From: Agrobacterium larrymoorei
GTDB taxonomy: Bacteria; Pseudomonadota; Alphaproteobacteria; Rhizobiales; Rhizobiaceae
Length of the DNA stretch: 64,000 nt
Assembly (NCBI RefSeq): GCF_030819275.1
Contig: NZ_JAUTBL010000002.1
Span: 1,180,501-1,244,500 of the forward strand
Reading direction: 5' to 3'
The translations under genes and the position numbers were made by a program. Of this stretch, positions 55,520-64,000 are shown one piece after another; the first letter of the stretch is position 1, and every line of letters begins with the position of its first letter. The notes under the pieces are model-generated. The model ran no database searches. It saw only the letters and a program-made list of their open reading frames with translations, and was not told where the DNA came from.

Positions 55520-56689
55520 ATGCCCTTGATAACACTGTCCAAGCGAAGCGCCGTTGAGCCTTTTCATGCCATGGATATCTTGGCGGAGGCCAACCGGCGA
55601 AGACAGGCGGGGCGTCCCGTCATTTCCATGGCCGTGGGGCAGCCTTCCCATCCAGCGCCGAAGGCGTCGCTGGAGGCGGCCGAAGCCGCGTTGAAGCATG
55701 GCCGTATCGGCTATACGGATGCGCTCGGTCTTCGCGAGTTGCGAGAGGCAATTTCCGCCCATTACCGGCTGCGCCACCAGGCAATCATCGATCCCGCCCG
55801 TATCGCTGTGACGACCGGCTCTTCAGCAGCCTTCAATCTTGCCTTCCTGGCCTTGTTCGATGCCGGTGATGCGGTTGCAATCGCGAGACCCGGCTATCCC
55901 GCCTACCGCAACATCTTGAAGGCGCTTGGGCTGAATGTGGTGGAAGTGCCTGTTACGGCGGAAACGGGATACACGCTGACGCCAGCCAGCCTGGAGCGGG
56001 CAGAAACCAAGGCGGGCTGTAAGCTCAAGGGCGTGCTGCTTGCAAGCCCCGCCAACCCGACCGGTACAGTCACCGGCAGAGACGCGCTAAAGCGGCTCGC
56101 GACCTATTGCGACAGCCGCGATATCGCGTTCATTTCAGATGAGATCTATCACGGCCTGACCTTCGTCGGCGATGAAACCAGTGCGGTTGAAGTCACCGAC
56201 AAGGCCATCGTCATCAACTCGTTCTCCAAATACTATTGCATGACGGGCTGGCGGGTCGGCTGGATGGTCCTGCCGGAAGAGCTCATTCGGCCTGTCGAGT
56301 GTCTGGCGCAAAGCATGTATATCTCGGCGCCCGAACTATCCCAACTTGCAGCAGCGGCTGCATTTTCCGCGCCCGAAGAGCTGGACATCTACAAGGAAAG
56401 TTATCGCACCAACCGCGATTTTCTGATGAGCCGTCTGCCGGAACTCGGCCTGCCGCTGGCCTCGCCCATGGATGGCGCCTTTTACGCCTATGTCGATACC
56501 AGCCGTTATTCCAACGACAGTATGGAATTCGCCAGGCGCATGCTCGCAGAAATCGATGTGGCCGCCACACCGGGGCTGGATTTCGATCCTCTGGAAGGGC
56601 ATCGTGCCATGCGGTTTTCCTATGCGGGTTCGGTTTCGGATATTGCCGAGGCTGTCGGTCGCATAGCAGGCTGGCTGAAACAGGATTGA
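55520..56689 (+). CDS. Pyridoxal phosphate-dependent aminotransferase (class I/II)
   Basis: This 389-residue enzyme has the fold-type I layout: GQPSHPAPK, YTDALGLRELREAI, SPANPTGTV, DEIYHGLTF, the cofactor lysine in NSFSKYYCMTGWRVGW, and MRFSYAGS near the end with the arginine replaced from the usual RISF. It probably transfers amino groups between an amino acid and 2-oxoglutarate or pyruvate; specificity cannot be read. An SDR gene follows after 31 bases. Confidence 0.88.
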   Translation: MPLITLSKRSAVEPFHAMDILAEANRRRQAGRPVISMAVGQPSHPAPKASLEAAEAALKHGRIGYTDALGLRELREAISAHYRLRHQAIIDPARIAVTTGSSAAFNLAFLALFDAGDAVAIARPGYPAYRNILKALGLNVVEVPVTAETGYTLTPASLERAETKAGCKLKGVLLASPANPTGTVTGRDALKRLATYCDSRDIAFISDEIYHGLTFVGDETSAVEVTDKAIVINSFSKYYCMTGWRVGWMVLPEELIRPVECLAQSMYISAPELSQLAAAAAFSAPEELDIYKESYRTNRDFLMSRLPELGLPLASPMDGAFYAYVDTSRYSNDSMEFARRMLAEIDVAATPGLDFDPLEGHRAMRFSYAGSVSDIAEAVGRIAGWLKQD

Positions 56690-56720
56690 CGGATAAGCGG
56701 AGCGAAGTGAGGCGATGACG

Positions 56721-57419
56721 ATGGATAAAGTGGCAGTCGTGACGGCAGGTGGAAGCGGCATGGGTGCGGCGGTTGCAAGGCGCTTTGCGCAAGACGGCTA
56801 CAAGGTGGCGATCCTATCGTCCTCCGGTAAGGGCGAGGCACTGGCTGCTGAACTCGGCGGCGTGGGGGTAACGGGCTCCAACCAGTCCAACGACGATATC
56901 CAGAAGCTAGCCGACCTTACGCTGGAAAAGTTCGGTCGCATCGACGTGCTGGTCAACAGCGCCGGACACGGTCCCCGTGCGCCCATCCTCGAAATCACCG
57001 ACGAACAGTGGCACACGGGGCTCGACGTCTATCTGATGAACGTTATCCGACCGACCCGCATCATCGCTCCCATCATGGTCGCCCAGAAGAGCGGTGCTAT
57101 CGTCAATATCTCGACGGCATGGGCTTTCGAGCCGAGTGACATGTTTCCGACATCCGCAGTGTTTCGTGCCGGGCTGGCGGCCTATACCAAGATCTTTGCC
57201 GACACATACGCCGCGGACAATGTGCGCATGAACAATGTTCTACCCGGCTGGATCGACAGCCTCCCGGCAACCGAACAGCGCCGTGAGATGGTACCGATGC
57301 AGCGCTACGGGAGAAGTGAAGAAATCGCCGCCACCGTTGCCTTTTTGGCTTCCGAGGGTGCAGGCTACATTACGGGGCAAAACCTCAAGGTTGACGGTGG
57401 GCTGACGCGCTCCGTCTAA
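56721..57419 (+). CDS. Atypical short-chain dehydrogenase (catalytic Tyr/Lys missing)
   Basis: This 232-residue SDR has the nucleotide motif TAGGSGMG (residues 8-15), VNSAG and the serine of VNIS (131), but where YxxxK is expected it has SAVFR (145-149). So Tyr and Lys of the catalytic triad are replaced by Ser and Arg. The C-terminal GWIDSLPAT and YITGQNLKVDGG are normal. ATG 56721 is taken as the start because GTGAGG lies eight bases upstream. It could bind a cofactor without the usual chemistry or use another mechanism. Confidence 0.85.
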   Translation: MDKVAVVTAGGSGMGAAVARRFAQDGYKVAILSSSGKGEALAAELGGVGVTGSNQSNDDIQKLADLTLEKFGRIDVLVNSAGHGPRAPILEITDEQWHTGLDVYLMNVIRPTRIIAPIMVAQKSGAIVNISTAWAFEPSDMFPTSAVFRAGLAAYTKIFADTYAADNVRMNNVLPGWIDSLPATEQRREMVPMQRYGRSEEIAATVAFLASEGAGYITGQNLKVDGGLTRSV

Positions 57420-57435
57420 CTTTTTTGAAGGTTCG

Positions 57436-57460
57436 GGAACCGATCTTCTTTCCCAGCGTT
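57436..57460 (+). promoter_or_regulatory. EcfG-type general stress promoter
   Basis: GGAAC (57436-57440), exactly 16 bases, CGTT (57457-57460) match the EcfG consensus. It lies about 90 bases before the HWE kinase ATG, which fits a stress-induced kinase/response regulator pair. Confidence 0.65.
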
Positions 57461-57549
57461 GTAGCGGCGCGGGGGAGTGTCCTTTTTAATCTCGATGCCA
57501 GAGGGAAATCGCGAGTTGATGGACGCCACGCCCTTTATTCAACTGGGGA

Positions 57550-59583
57550 ATGGACTTGGTTCATATAATTCGCGACTCCGAGCCAGAAGTGTCCGTATTC
57601 TCGGCATCCGATGTGGAGCGTTTGGAGGCTCTTGAGGAGTTGCAGATCATCGACAGCGGGCCTGAGCCCGTTTTCGATGATGTGGTTCAGATTGCCAGCA
57701 CCATTTGCAATGCGCCAGTCTCTCTCATCAGCCTCGTGCAGGAAGAGCGTCAGTGGTTCAAGGCACGTGTCGGGTTTCCCCCGACTGAGACGCCAATCGA
57801 TCAGTCCGTGTGCCGCTACTCCCTCGATTCTGACGATCTGTTGATTATTCCCGATCTCACGAAGGACCCTCGCACGTCGGCCAACACTCTGGTCACCAAA
57901 GCTCCTTTCATCCGTTTCTACGCTGGCGCGAGACTAATTCTTGCAGATGGCGTGGCTGTTGGCGCCCTTTGCGTCATTGACCATGTTCCGCGGCCGGAGG
58001 GCTTGACGCCAGAGCAGCGCTCCGTTTTGAAGGCTCTCGCCGCACAGATTTCCGCTCATCTGGAACTCCGCCGCGCGGCAAACCGTCAGCGTGAACTTAT
58101 TGAGCGCCAAAAACAGATCAACATGATGATGCGCGATAGCGTCCGGACGGCGCTCACAGCGCAGGAGGCCGGGCGGATCGGCACGTTCGAACTCGATATC
58201 GAAACGGGAAACATCAAGGTCTCGGCTGAGTTTTGCCGGATTTTCGACGTGCCGCCGATGGGTCACTATCACGCCCGCGATTTCGAGAAGATGCTCCATC
58301 CCGACGACCGCGGGCGCGAGTCGTCGGAAGAGACCCGCAAGAATGGTTCGGCCGTCACCACTGTCGAGTACCGCATCGTCACCAGCTCTCGCGGCATCCG
58401 GTGGGTGTGCCGTCAGGCGACCTTCGAGCGGGATGAGGATGGCAAGCCGATCAAGCTGCTCGGTACGGTTCAGGATGTCACGCAGCAAAAACGGGCGACC
58501 GAACGAATCCGGACTCTCTTGGAACTGGGTGACCGGCTACGAGATCTGAACGACGTCGAAGAGATCGCCCTGACCGCTGCTGAGCTGATGGCGCGTGCGC
58601 TGGACGCGACACGCGCGGGCTTTGGCGTTGTTGATCCCGTTCGCGAGACAGTGATGATGCAGCCGGAATGGCGTGCGCCAGGTGTCTCATCTCTGGCGGG
58701 CAGACACTATTTTCGCGACTACGGCTCCTATATCGATGACTTGAAGGGCGGCATGAGCGTCGTCATCTCGGATGTGACGACCGATCCGAGGACTAAGGAC
58801 AAGGCTGACGCGCTGCTGGCGCTTGGAATCCGGCAACTGGTCAACGTTCCCATATTCGATCAGGGCAAATTTGCCCTGGTCGTCTTCGTTCACCACTGTG
58901 ATCTATTCGAATGGATGGATGACGATCTGGCCTTCGTCAGAAGTTTTGGTGACCGTATCCAGAGTGCGATTGGCCGCTTGCGCGCCGAGGCCGAACAGAA
59001 CCTGCTGAACCGTGAGATCGGCCACCGATTGAAGAACGCCTTTGCCATGGTTCAGGCGCTTGCGAAGCAGACCCTGAGGCCGGTTCAGGACCGGGGCCCG
59101 GTGTTGAATTTCGAGCAGCGCCTCCAGGCGCTGAGCTCGGCCCACGACATTTTGCTTGGCAACAACTGGGCAAATGCCGATGTCCGCACGGTGCTTCTGC
59201 GTGTCATCGACACGCTGGGAATGACGGAAAAGGTCGATATTCGCGGTGACGATATTTCGGTCAATCCCAAGGGTGCGCTGTCTCTGTCTCTCCTTTTGCA
59301 CGAACTCACGACCAATGCCGTAAAGTACGGAAGTCTGTCCTCTGTACATGGCAGGGTCTTGGTGTCGTGGGATGTTCAGGGCGAGAGGGAGGACGCCGTC
59401 TTTCGTTTGATCTGGAGTGAGACAAGCGGGCCACCGGTTATCCAGCCGCAATCAAAGGGCTTTGGCTCGCGCCTCATTTCGATGGGGCTATTAGGAACCG
59501 GCGGTGTATCGACGCGTTACTTAGATCAAGGACTAGAGGTCGAAATGACAGCGTCTCTGGTTCAACTGCAACAGGTAGCGTAA
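57550..59583 (+). CDS. GAF-PAS-GAF HWE-family histidine kinase
   Basis: This 677-residue soluble sensor kinase has no membrane segment. An N-terminal GAF domain (about 40-175) is followed by a PAS domain (about 205-310, AGRIGTFELDIETGNIKV), a second GAF (about 330-480) and an HWE kinase core: H492 in LLNREIGHRLKNAFAMVQ, N589 in ELTTNAVKYGSL and WSE at 622-624. HWE kinases often feed the PhyR-NepR-EcfG general stress pathway. The upstream EcfG-type promoter and the adjoining single-domain regulator are like the LovK-LovR feedback module. Signal unknown. Confidence 0.9.
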   Translation: MDLVHIIRDSEPEVSVFSASDVERLEALEELQIIDSGPEPVFDDVVQIASTICNAPVSLISLVQEERQWFKARVGFPPTETPIDQSVCRYSLDSDDLLIIPDLTKDPRTSANTLVTKAPFIRFYAGARLILADGVAVGALCVIDHVPRPEGLTPEQRSVLKALAAQISAHLELRRAANRQRELIERQKQINMMMRDSVRTALTAQEAGRIGTFELDIETGNIKVSAEFCRIFDVPPMGHYHARDFEKMLHPDDRGRESSEETRKNGSAVTTVEYRIVTSSRGIRWVCRQATFERDEDGKPIKLLGTVQDVTQQKRATERIRTLLELGDRLRDLNDVEEIALTAAELMARALDATRAGFGVVDPVRETVMMQPEWRAPGVSSLAGRHYFRDYGSYIDDLKGGMSVVISDVTTDPRTKDKADALLALGIRQLVNVPIFDQGKFALVVFVHHCDLFEWMDDDLAFVRSFGDRIQSAIGRLRAEAEQNLLNREIGHRLKNAFAMVQALAKQTLRPVQDRGPVLNFEQRLQALSSAHDILLGNNWANADVRTVLLRVIDTLGMTEKVDIRGDDISVNPKGALSLSLLLHELTTNAVKYGSLSSVHGRVLVSWDVQGEREDAVFRLIWSETSGPPVIQPQSKGFGSRLISMGLLGTGGVSTRYLDQGLEVEMTASLVQLQQVA

Positions 59584-59586
59584 ACG

Positions 59587-59964
59587 ATGGGACAGAAGCA
59601 ACCATTCGCCAAACATGTCGTACTGGTCGTGGAGGATGATCCACTCTTGCGAATGATGGCAGTCGATATGGTCGAAGACGCGGGATTCAGTGCGATCGAG
59701 GCTGGTGGAGCCGACGAAGCACTGGAAATACTGCACGCACGCCCCGATGTCGGCGTGCTGTTTACCGATATCGACATGCCTGGCAGCATGGATGGAGTCC
59801 AGCTCGCGCATCTCGCCTGCCAGACAGACAGGCCAATTGGTATCGTGCTCACGTCCGGGCATCACCGTCTTGATCAGGAAACCCTGCCACCGCGCAGCAT
59901 TTTCTTCCCCAAGCCATACGACCTCAACATTGTGTCTGAGGTATTGCGGAAATTCGCAGCTTAA
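59587..59964 (+). CDS. Single-domain response regulator
   Basis: This 125-residue REC protein has the acidic pair VVEDDPLL, the phospho-acceptor aspartate in LFTDIDMPGSMDG, the switch residue in LTSGH and the lysine in FPKPYDL. It starts three bases after the kinase stop and is surely co-expressed. Single-domain regulators beside HWE kinases act as phosphate sinks or signal modulators in the general stress response; that role here is inferred. Confidence 0.9.
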   Translation: MGQKQPFAKHVVLVVEDDPLLRMMAVDMVEDAGFSAIEAGGADEALEILHARPDVGVLFTDIDMPGSMDGVQLAHLACQTDRPIGIVLTSGHHRLDQETLPPRSIFFPKPYDLNIVSEVLRKFAA

Positions 59965-60107
59965 GCGGCTGCTGGAAACTCAGCGCGACACCTGGGTTTC
60001 ACCAAATTCACCGGTTATAAACCAAGATGATCGGTGAAAATTCGCATTAATTTTTCAGAAAATAAAATTTTCTATTGTCTACCCAAGATTTGGCTCCGGG
60101 GGACTAC

Positions 60108-60947
60108 ATGAATTTTCTTGGCATTACAGGTATGCAATATTCGGGCGTTCCGTTCCACGATACGCGAATATTGCTCGCGGAAGATTCAAATGTCTTTACC
60201 CAGATGATCGGAGCTCGGTTAAAGGAGTTGCTTGGACTGACGGTCGAAGTCTGCCGCAATTTCGAGGAGCTACAAGAGTGCTACGAGCGCTCCACCGAGG
60301 AGGTGACCCTCGCCATCTCGAACATCAATCTGCCAGGCGCGGAAAGCGGCGAGGCCCTGGAATATCTGGTGGATCTGTCGATCCCGACGATCGTCTTTAC
60401 CAGCACCTTTCATGAAGACACGCGCGAGAAGCTGATCACCAAGGAGGTGGTCGATTATATCCTCAAGGACAATGTGTTCGCCGTCGACATGCTGACCGAA
60501 TCGGTCTGCCGCTTCCTGACCAATCATCGCCATCACGTTCTCATCGTCGACGATAGCCCGACCGCGCGCGCCCTGTTGTCCAGCCGATTGAAGCGCTACA
60601 ATTTCCGCGTCAGCCTTGCCGACAGCGGCGCGAAGGCACTCGAGATTCTTCGCAACAACCCGGACATCGGCCTGGTCGTCACCGACTATAATATGCCGGA
60701 TATTGATGGCTTCGAACTCACTCGTCGCATTCGCACGATGCGTGGCTCGCACGAACTGCGCATCATTGGTGTATCGTCTTCGAACAATCGTCTGCTCTCC
60801 GCACGCTTCCTGAAGGCTGGCGGCAATGACTTCATGCTCCGACCCTTTATTGAGGAAGAGTTCTATTGCCGCGTGAATCAGAACCTCGACACGCTGGTGC
60901 AGATCAAGACGGCCCGTGGCAATAGCAAGAAGGCCGCTGCGGCCTGA
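60108..60947 (+). CDS. Tandem receiver protein (pseudo-REC plus REC)
   Basis: This 279-residue protein has two REC domains and no output domain. The first (about residues 18-140) keeps the acidic pair AEDS and lysine ILKDN but has N72 in SNINLPG at the phospho-acceptor position, so it is probably not phosphorylated. The second (about 150-265) is canonical with VDDSPTARALL, VVTDYNMPDIDG and the lysine replaced by arginine in LRPFIEE. ATG 60108 follows CCGGGGGA. It resembles tandem CheY-like regulators; its target is unknown. Confidence 0.88.
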   Translation: MNFLGITGMQYSGVPFHDTRILLAEDSNVFTQMIGARLKELLGLTVEVCRNFEELQECYERSTEEVTLAISNINLPGAESGEALEYLVDLSIPTIVFTSTFHEDTREKLITKEVVDYILKDNVFAVDMLTESVCRFLTNHRHHVLIVDDSPTARALLSSRLKRYNFRVSLADSGAKALEILRNNPDIGLVVTDYNMPDIDGFELTRRIRTMRGSHELRIIGVSSSNNRLLSARFLKAGGNDFMLRPFIEEEFYCRVNQNLDTLVQIKTARGNSKKAAAA

Positions 60948-60974
60948 CGGGCACTAATCTCTAGAACACCGAGA

Positions 60975-61000
60975 GCCGTCCTCACATCGAGGGCGGCTTT
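60975..61000 (+). terminator. Intrinsic terminator after the tandem REC gene
   Basis: GCCGTCCT (60975-60982) and AGGGCGGC (60990-60997) form an eight-pair stem with one T-G pair and a seven-base loop, followed by TTT. It ends the + strand transcript just before the convergent phospholipase D-like gene. Confidence 0.6.
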
Positions 61001-61006
61001 GCCATT

Positions 61007-62581
61007 TCAAAGCTGTGACTCCAGTGGAAGAATACCCATGATCAGCGCGACCCCACGCCTTGAGAGGCTGGCATAGGGCTCGTTGGCGTAAAGACGAGGC
61101 CTGCCTCTTACGAGGCCGGTCCAGATCAGTCGCTTCTTAGGAGTGAGCGCCAATTCGAAACTCATCTCCCGGCTTGTTTCCTCCTTGAAAATTTCGTCCA
61201 TTGCAGACGCCAGTTCCGGGGAATTGAACAGCACGCCCATCTCTGTATTCAGCGACATGGAGCGCGGATCGAAATTCAGCGATCCGATGAAGCCGGTCTC
61301 ACCATCACGGGTGAAGGCTTTTGTGTGCAGGCTCGCCTGTCCAGAACCTCGAAGTGACAGCGAATTTTGCTGGTCGGCAAGCGAGCGTAATTCATGGATT
61401 TTGACGCCATTCAGCAGCAGAGGACGGCGGTAGCGGGCATAGCCGGCATGCACTGCGGCAACATCTGTTGCAGCAAGTGAGTTGGTGAGCACCGATACGC
61501 ACACGCCATTTGCTGAAAGGCGCGACAGCGTCTCGACACCCTTCTGCCCTGGAATAAAATAGGGGGAGGTGATCTTGAGCTTTTCTTCTGCGCCTTCCAT
61601 GACGGGAAGAAGATTCTCCATCAGATAGTTATGTCCGCTGCGGCGCTTGCCGGCGGCTTTCTCCGGTGGGTCTGCCAAGACGGTTGCCGAGGCGACTTTG
61701 TGAAGCTTATCCGCCAACAGGAACTCGCCATCGTGATGAAGGCTCTCGACCTTTTCAAGATAGGGCCGGGCTGCATCGCCAGTGGCGAGCGCATCCAGCT
61801 TGCGCCGCAGCCTTGCAAGTCTACTCGGGCGTTTGGCCAGCAAGGAACGCACCGGGATGGCAACAGCACTGTTCCAGTAATCGTCGAAAATCTCTTCCGC
61901 GTCGCTGACGGCTTTGCCGTGGGCAAGCACGTCGAAGTCACGAAAATTCGCAGCCTCAGCTGCACCGAAATAGGCGTCTCCGATATTGCGTCCGCCAGTG
62001 ATCAGCGCCCTTCCATCCGCAATCCACGCCTTGTTGTGCATTCGCCTGTTGACGCTGCGGAAGCGTAAAACGAGCTCAATCCCGCGCCGGAAGATGTTTT
62101 CCCGTGCCTTCGTCGGGTTGAACAGGCGCAGCTCGATATTGGGATGGCTGTCTATGGCGTGAAAAATCCTGTCCGACATCGTAACGCCGAGATCGTCCAG
62201 GAGCAGCCGGACGCGGACGCCACGGTCCGCCGCGGCAAGAACCTCACGCATCATGAGGCGGCCGGTCAGATCCGCATTCCACATGTAGTACATCAGATCG
62301 AGGCTACGGCCGGCAGCCCGAGCGGTTGAGACGCGGACGGCGAAAGCATCCATGTTAGATTGAACCAGCGCCAGCGCCGTCAGTCTGTCGCCGTTATCGC
62401 TATCGCGTATATGGGTCCAATGGCGGTCAAGCGGCGTGGCGTCGTCGGCCTTGGGAAGCGCTGTGGAAGCGACTTTCGTAATGGCTCGTTCCTGACGGCG
62501 CGACAGGGCAACAAGCGCGGCGAGGAGGCCGACGATTAAAATAAGCGTCGTTATTATGATCCCCGCCACGATGTCTCCCAT
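61007..62581 (-). CDS. Phospholipase D/cardiolipin synthase-like protein
   Basis: This 524-residue protein has one N-terminal transmembrane helix (residues 5-27) and two HKD motifs: HNKAWIADGRALITGGRNIGD and HTKAFTRDGETGFIGSLNFD. It belongs to the PLD family close to cardiolipin synthase; it may join phosphatidylglycerols or transfer phosphatidyl groups. Agrobacterium and relatives have several such enzymes. The small TM gene lies 65 bases upstream on the same strand. Confidence 0.88.
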   Translation of the reverse strand: MGDIVAGIIITTLILIVGLLAALVALSRRQERAITKVASTALPKADDATPLDRHWTHIRDSDNGDRLTALALVQSNMDAFAVRVSTARAAGRSLDLMYYMWNADLTGRLMMREVLAAADRGVRVRLLLDDLGVTMSDRIFHAIDSHPNIELRLFNPTKARENIFRRGIELVLRFRSVNRRMHNKAWIADGRALITGGRNIGDAYFGAAEAANFRDFDVLAHGKAVSDAEEIFDDYWNSAVAIPVRSLLAKRPSRLARLRRKLDALATGDAARPYLEKVESLHHDGEFLLADKLHKVASATVLADPPEKAAGKRRSGHNYLMENLLPVMEGAEEKLKITSPYFIPGQKGVETLSRLSANGVCVSVLTNSLAATDVAAVHAGYARYRRPLLLNGVKIHELRSLADQQNSLSLRGSGQASLHTKAFTRDGETGFIGSLNFDPRSMSLNTEMGVLFNSPELASAMDEIFKEETSREMSFELALTPKKRLIWTGLVRGRPRLYANEPYASLSRRGVALIMGILPLESQL

Positions 62582-62646
62582 CCCTGCTCTTTGGCCCCCG
62601 TACCAGTTTCGATTATCAACGCTCCGGTTTATTGAGCGCTGTAAGC

Positions 62647-62880
62647 TTATCGCATCGCCTGGGTTTCGATCCCGGGATTAGGTTCGGGCATTCCGGGATG
62701 TGATGTCACCAGATAGGTGATTGCAACGACGCTGGCCGCCACGATAAGGGTCCCGATGACAGCGATTGTCAGACCCCACGGCTTGGACTTGCGGCGAGAC
62801 CATACGAAGCGGCGGTGCCGCAACCGGTTCTTGTTGCTGTGGTGATGATATTCGGGGCCGAGATTTTCTGTGTTGGCCAT
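62647..62880 (-). CDS. Small single-helix membrane protein
   Basis: This 77-residue protein has a histidine- and arginine-rich N-terminus (EYHHHSNKNRLRHRRFVWSRR), one helix (LTIAVIGTLIVAASVVAITYLV) and a short proline-rich tail. I recognise no family. It is upstream of the PLD gene in the same direction and may be co-transcribed with it. Confidence 0.65.
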   Translation of the reverse strand: MANTENLGPEYHHHSNKNRLRHRRFVWSRRKSKPWGLTIAVIGTLIVAASVVAITYLVTSHPGMPEPNPGIETQAMR

Positions 62881-63065
62881 GGTGCTTCTCCGCGCCTGTT
62901 AAAAGTTACGGCTGTGACCGATCGAACGCTTCAACCGCACTGGTGGTTTCATCAGGACACACGAATGAAGCTGCTTGGGCGCTTTTCCGGCCACGTGACC
63001 TTGTCGCGTGCAGTCGCAGCAGACAAGGTGGATGGGCTTGCAACCTTTTGCTCTGGGAGAGAGTC

Positions 63066-64000
63066 GTGATTGCCGACCCGCGCGCATTTCTGAAAGATTT
63101 GTTTTTCGCAGCCGTTCGCGCGGCGGACCCCTATGAAGCGATCTGCGCCAATCTTCCCGAAAGGCCAAAAGGACGAACCGTCGTGATCGGCGCTGGTAAA
63201 GCGGCAAGCCAGATGGCGGAGGCCTTTGAACGTGCCTGGCCTCATCCTTTCGAGGGCGTCGTCGTCGCGCGCCACGGGCCGGTTGCTCCATGTCAGACCA
63301 TCAGGATAGTGCAGTCGGCGCATCCCGTCCCCGATGAAGCCGGCCTCGCTGCATCGCAGGCTCTTATCGAAGCCGTACATGGACTGACGAAGGACGATCT
63401 GGTTATCGCTCTTATCTCCGGCGGTGGCTCGGCGCTGCTACCTGCGCCGCCAGAGGGGTTCTCGCTTGCAGACGAAATTGCGCTTAACGAGGCGCTGCTC
63501 GCTTCCGGCGCGCCGATCTCCGCCATGAATCTGGTGCGCAAGCATTTTTCTCGCATCAAGGGGGGAAGGTTGGCTGCTCTTGCCCATCCGGCGCGTGTGG
63601 TCAGCCTGATCGTCTCCGACGTGCCGGGAGACAATCCGGCCTTCGTCGCCTCCGGTCCGACGGTGCCGGACGAAGGCGACGCCTCCGACGCGTTGCGAGC
63701 AATCCGCGACTACAAAATTGCGCTGCCCCAGAGTATCGTCGATTTTATTCACCAAGAGGTGACACCGAAGCCTTCGGATGCAACATTTACTGGACACGAG
63801 GTGCATATCATTGCCTCAGCCCGCGTCTCTCTGGAAGCGGCTGCGAAGCTTGCAGTGGAACGGGGTGTGGAACCACTCATACTCTCAGACTGCATCGAAG
63901 GGGAGGCGAAGGACATCGGCAGAATGCACGCTGCTTTGGCGCTTGAGTTTTCAACCCGCGTGTCACTAGGCAAATCCATGGTGCTTCTTTCCGGCGGCGA
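63066..64000 (+). CDS. Glycerate 2-kinase (5' part)
   Basis: This frame starts with GTG after GGGAGAG and is open to the end of the window (311 codons visible of about 420). It has VVIGAGKAASQMAEAFE, ISGGGSALLPAPPEG, MNLVRKHFSRIKGG and SDVPGDNPAFVASGPT, which match the MOFRL-type glycerate kinase family (GckA/TtuD, DUF4147). It phosphorylates glycerate at position 2 in glycerate, tartrate or serine-cycle metabolism. The C-terminal MOFRL domain lies beyond the window. Confidence 0.9.
   Translation, partial: MIADPRAFLKDLFFAAVRAADPYEAICANLPERPKGRTVVIGAGKAASQMAEAFERAWPHPFEGVVVARHGPVAPCQTIRIVQSAHPVPDEAGLAASQALIEAVHGLTKDDLVIALISGGGSALLPAPPEGFSLADEIALNEALLASGAPISAMNLVRKHFSRIKGGRLAALAHPARVVSLIVSDVPGDNPAFVASGPTVPDEGDASDALRAIRDYKIALPQSIVDFIHQEVTPKPSDATFTGHEVHIIASARVSLEAAAKLAVERGVEPLILSDCIEGEAKDIGRMHAALALEFSTRVSLGKSMVLLSGG

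Noticed and set aside
1..64000. CRISPR arrays, rRNA operons, insertion sequences, prophage
   Set aside because: I saw no regularly spaced repeats, transposase, integrase, phage structural genes or rRNA sequence.

Overview
This 64 kb window looks like a stretch of the primary chromosome of a Rhizobiaceae alphaproteobacterium, closest in style to Agrobacterium/Rhizobium. The reasons are the gene order (nuo operon, birA, rnj, mce, proS, lolCD, dnaE; then divK-pleD; then pyrB-pyrC'-plsY-dprA-topA-rnr; then gatCAB and accBC), the short alphaproteobacterial ProS, two copies of the Rhizobium-type intergenic element (RIME-like), and sites matching the alphaproteobacterial CtrA, LexA and EcfG consensus sequences. 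Codon use is uniform. I see no rRNA, complete tRNA, CRISPR array, prophage or insertion sequence.

Layout. 1-7474: 3' end of the complex I operon (nuoH partial to nuoN). 7.5-15.1 kb: birA, RNase J, methylmalonyl-CoA epimerase, DUF1467, proS and the lipoprotein exporter lolC-lolD, all on the + strand. 15.1-19.0 kb: a 28-codon membrane mini-gene, then dnaE. 19.1-22.7 kb (minus): a small exported protein, an L,D-transpeptidase, dinB broken by one in-frame stop, and a DUF3572 gene. 22.8-25.2 kb: divK-pleD (cell-cycle and c-di-GMP control) and a structured non-coding region. 25.2-37.2 kb (minus): rpmG, an MFS transporter, NUDIX, DUF983, rnr, topA, dprA, plsY, a probably inactive dihydroorotase and pyrB. 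37.3-50.9 kb: aidB-like gene, five GNAT acetyltransferases, a TetR regulator, a CtrA-box gene pair, ruvX, gatC/A/B, YjhX, the NDUFA12-like complex I accessory subunit and DUF2155. 50.9-55.3 kb (minus): TonB-C-like protein, aat, accC, accB, aroQ and a DsbA-like protein. 55.5-64 kb: aminotransferase, SDR, a GAF-PAS-GAF-HWE kinase with a single-domain response regulator, a tandem-REC protein, a phospholipase D/cardiolipin synthase-like protein and the 5' part of a glycerate 2-kinase.

Regulation is the most interesting layer. Three sites match the general-stress EcfG consensus GGAAC-N16/17-CGTT: before the 28-residue membrane gene, before the small exported protein at 19163-19453, and before the HWE kinase/response-regulator pair. 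The mini-gene also has a perfect GAAC-N7-GAAC LexA box directly upstream, so it is a candidate SOS- and general-stress-controlled membrane micropeptide, similar in design to Caulobacter SidA. A one-mismatch LexA box precedes dinB. CtrA-type TTAA-N7-TTAA sites lie before a 58-codon/DUF6105 gene pair, between pleD and rpmG, and (one mismatch) before the TetR gene.
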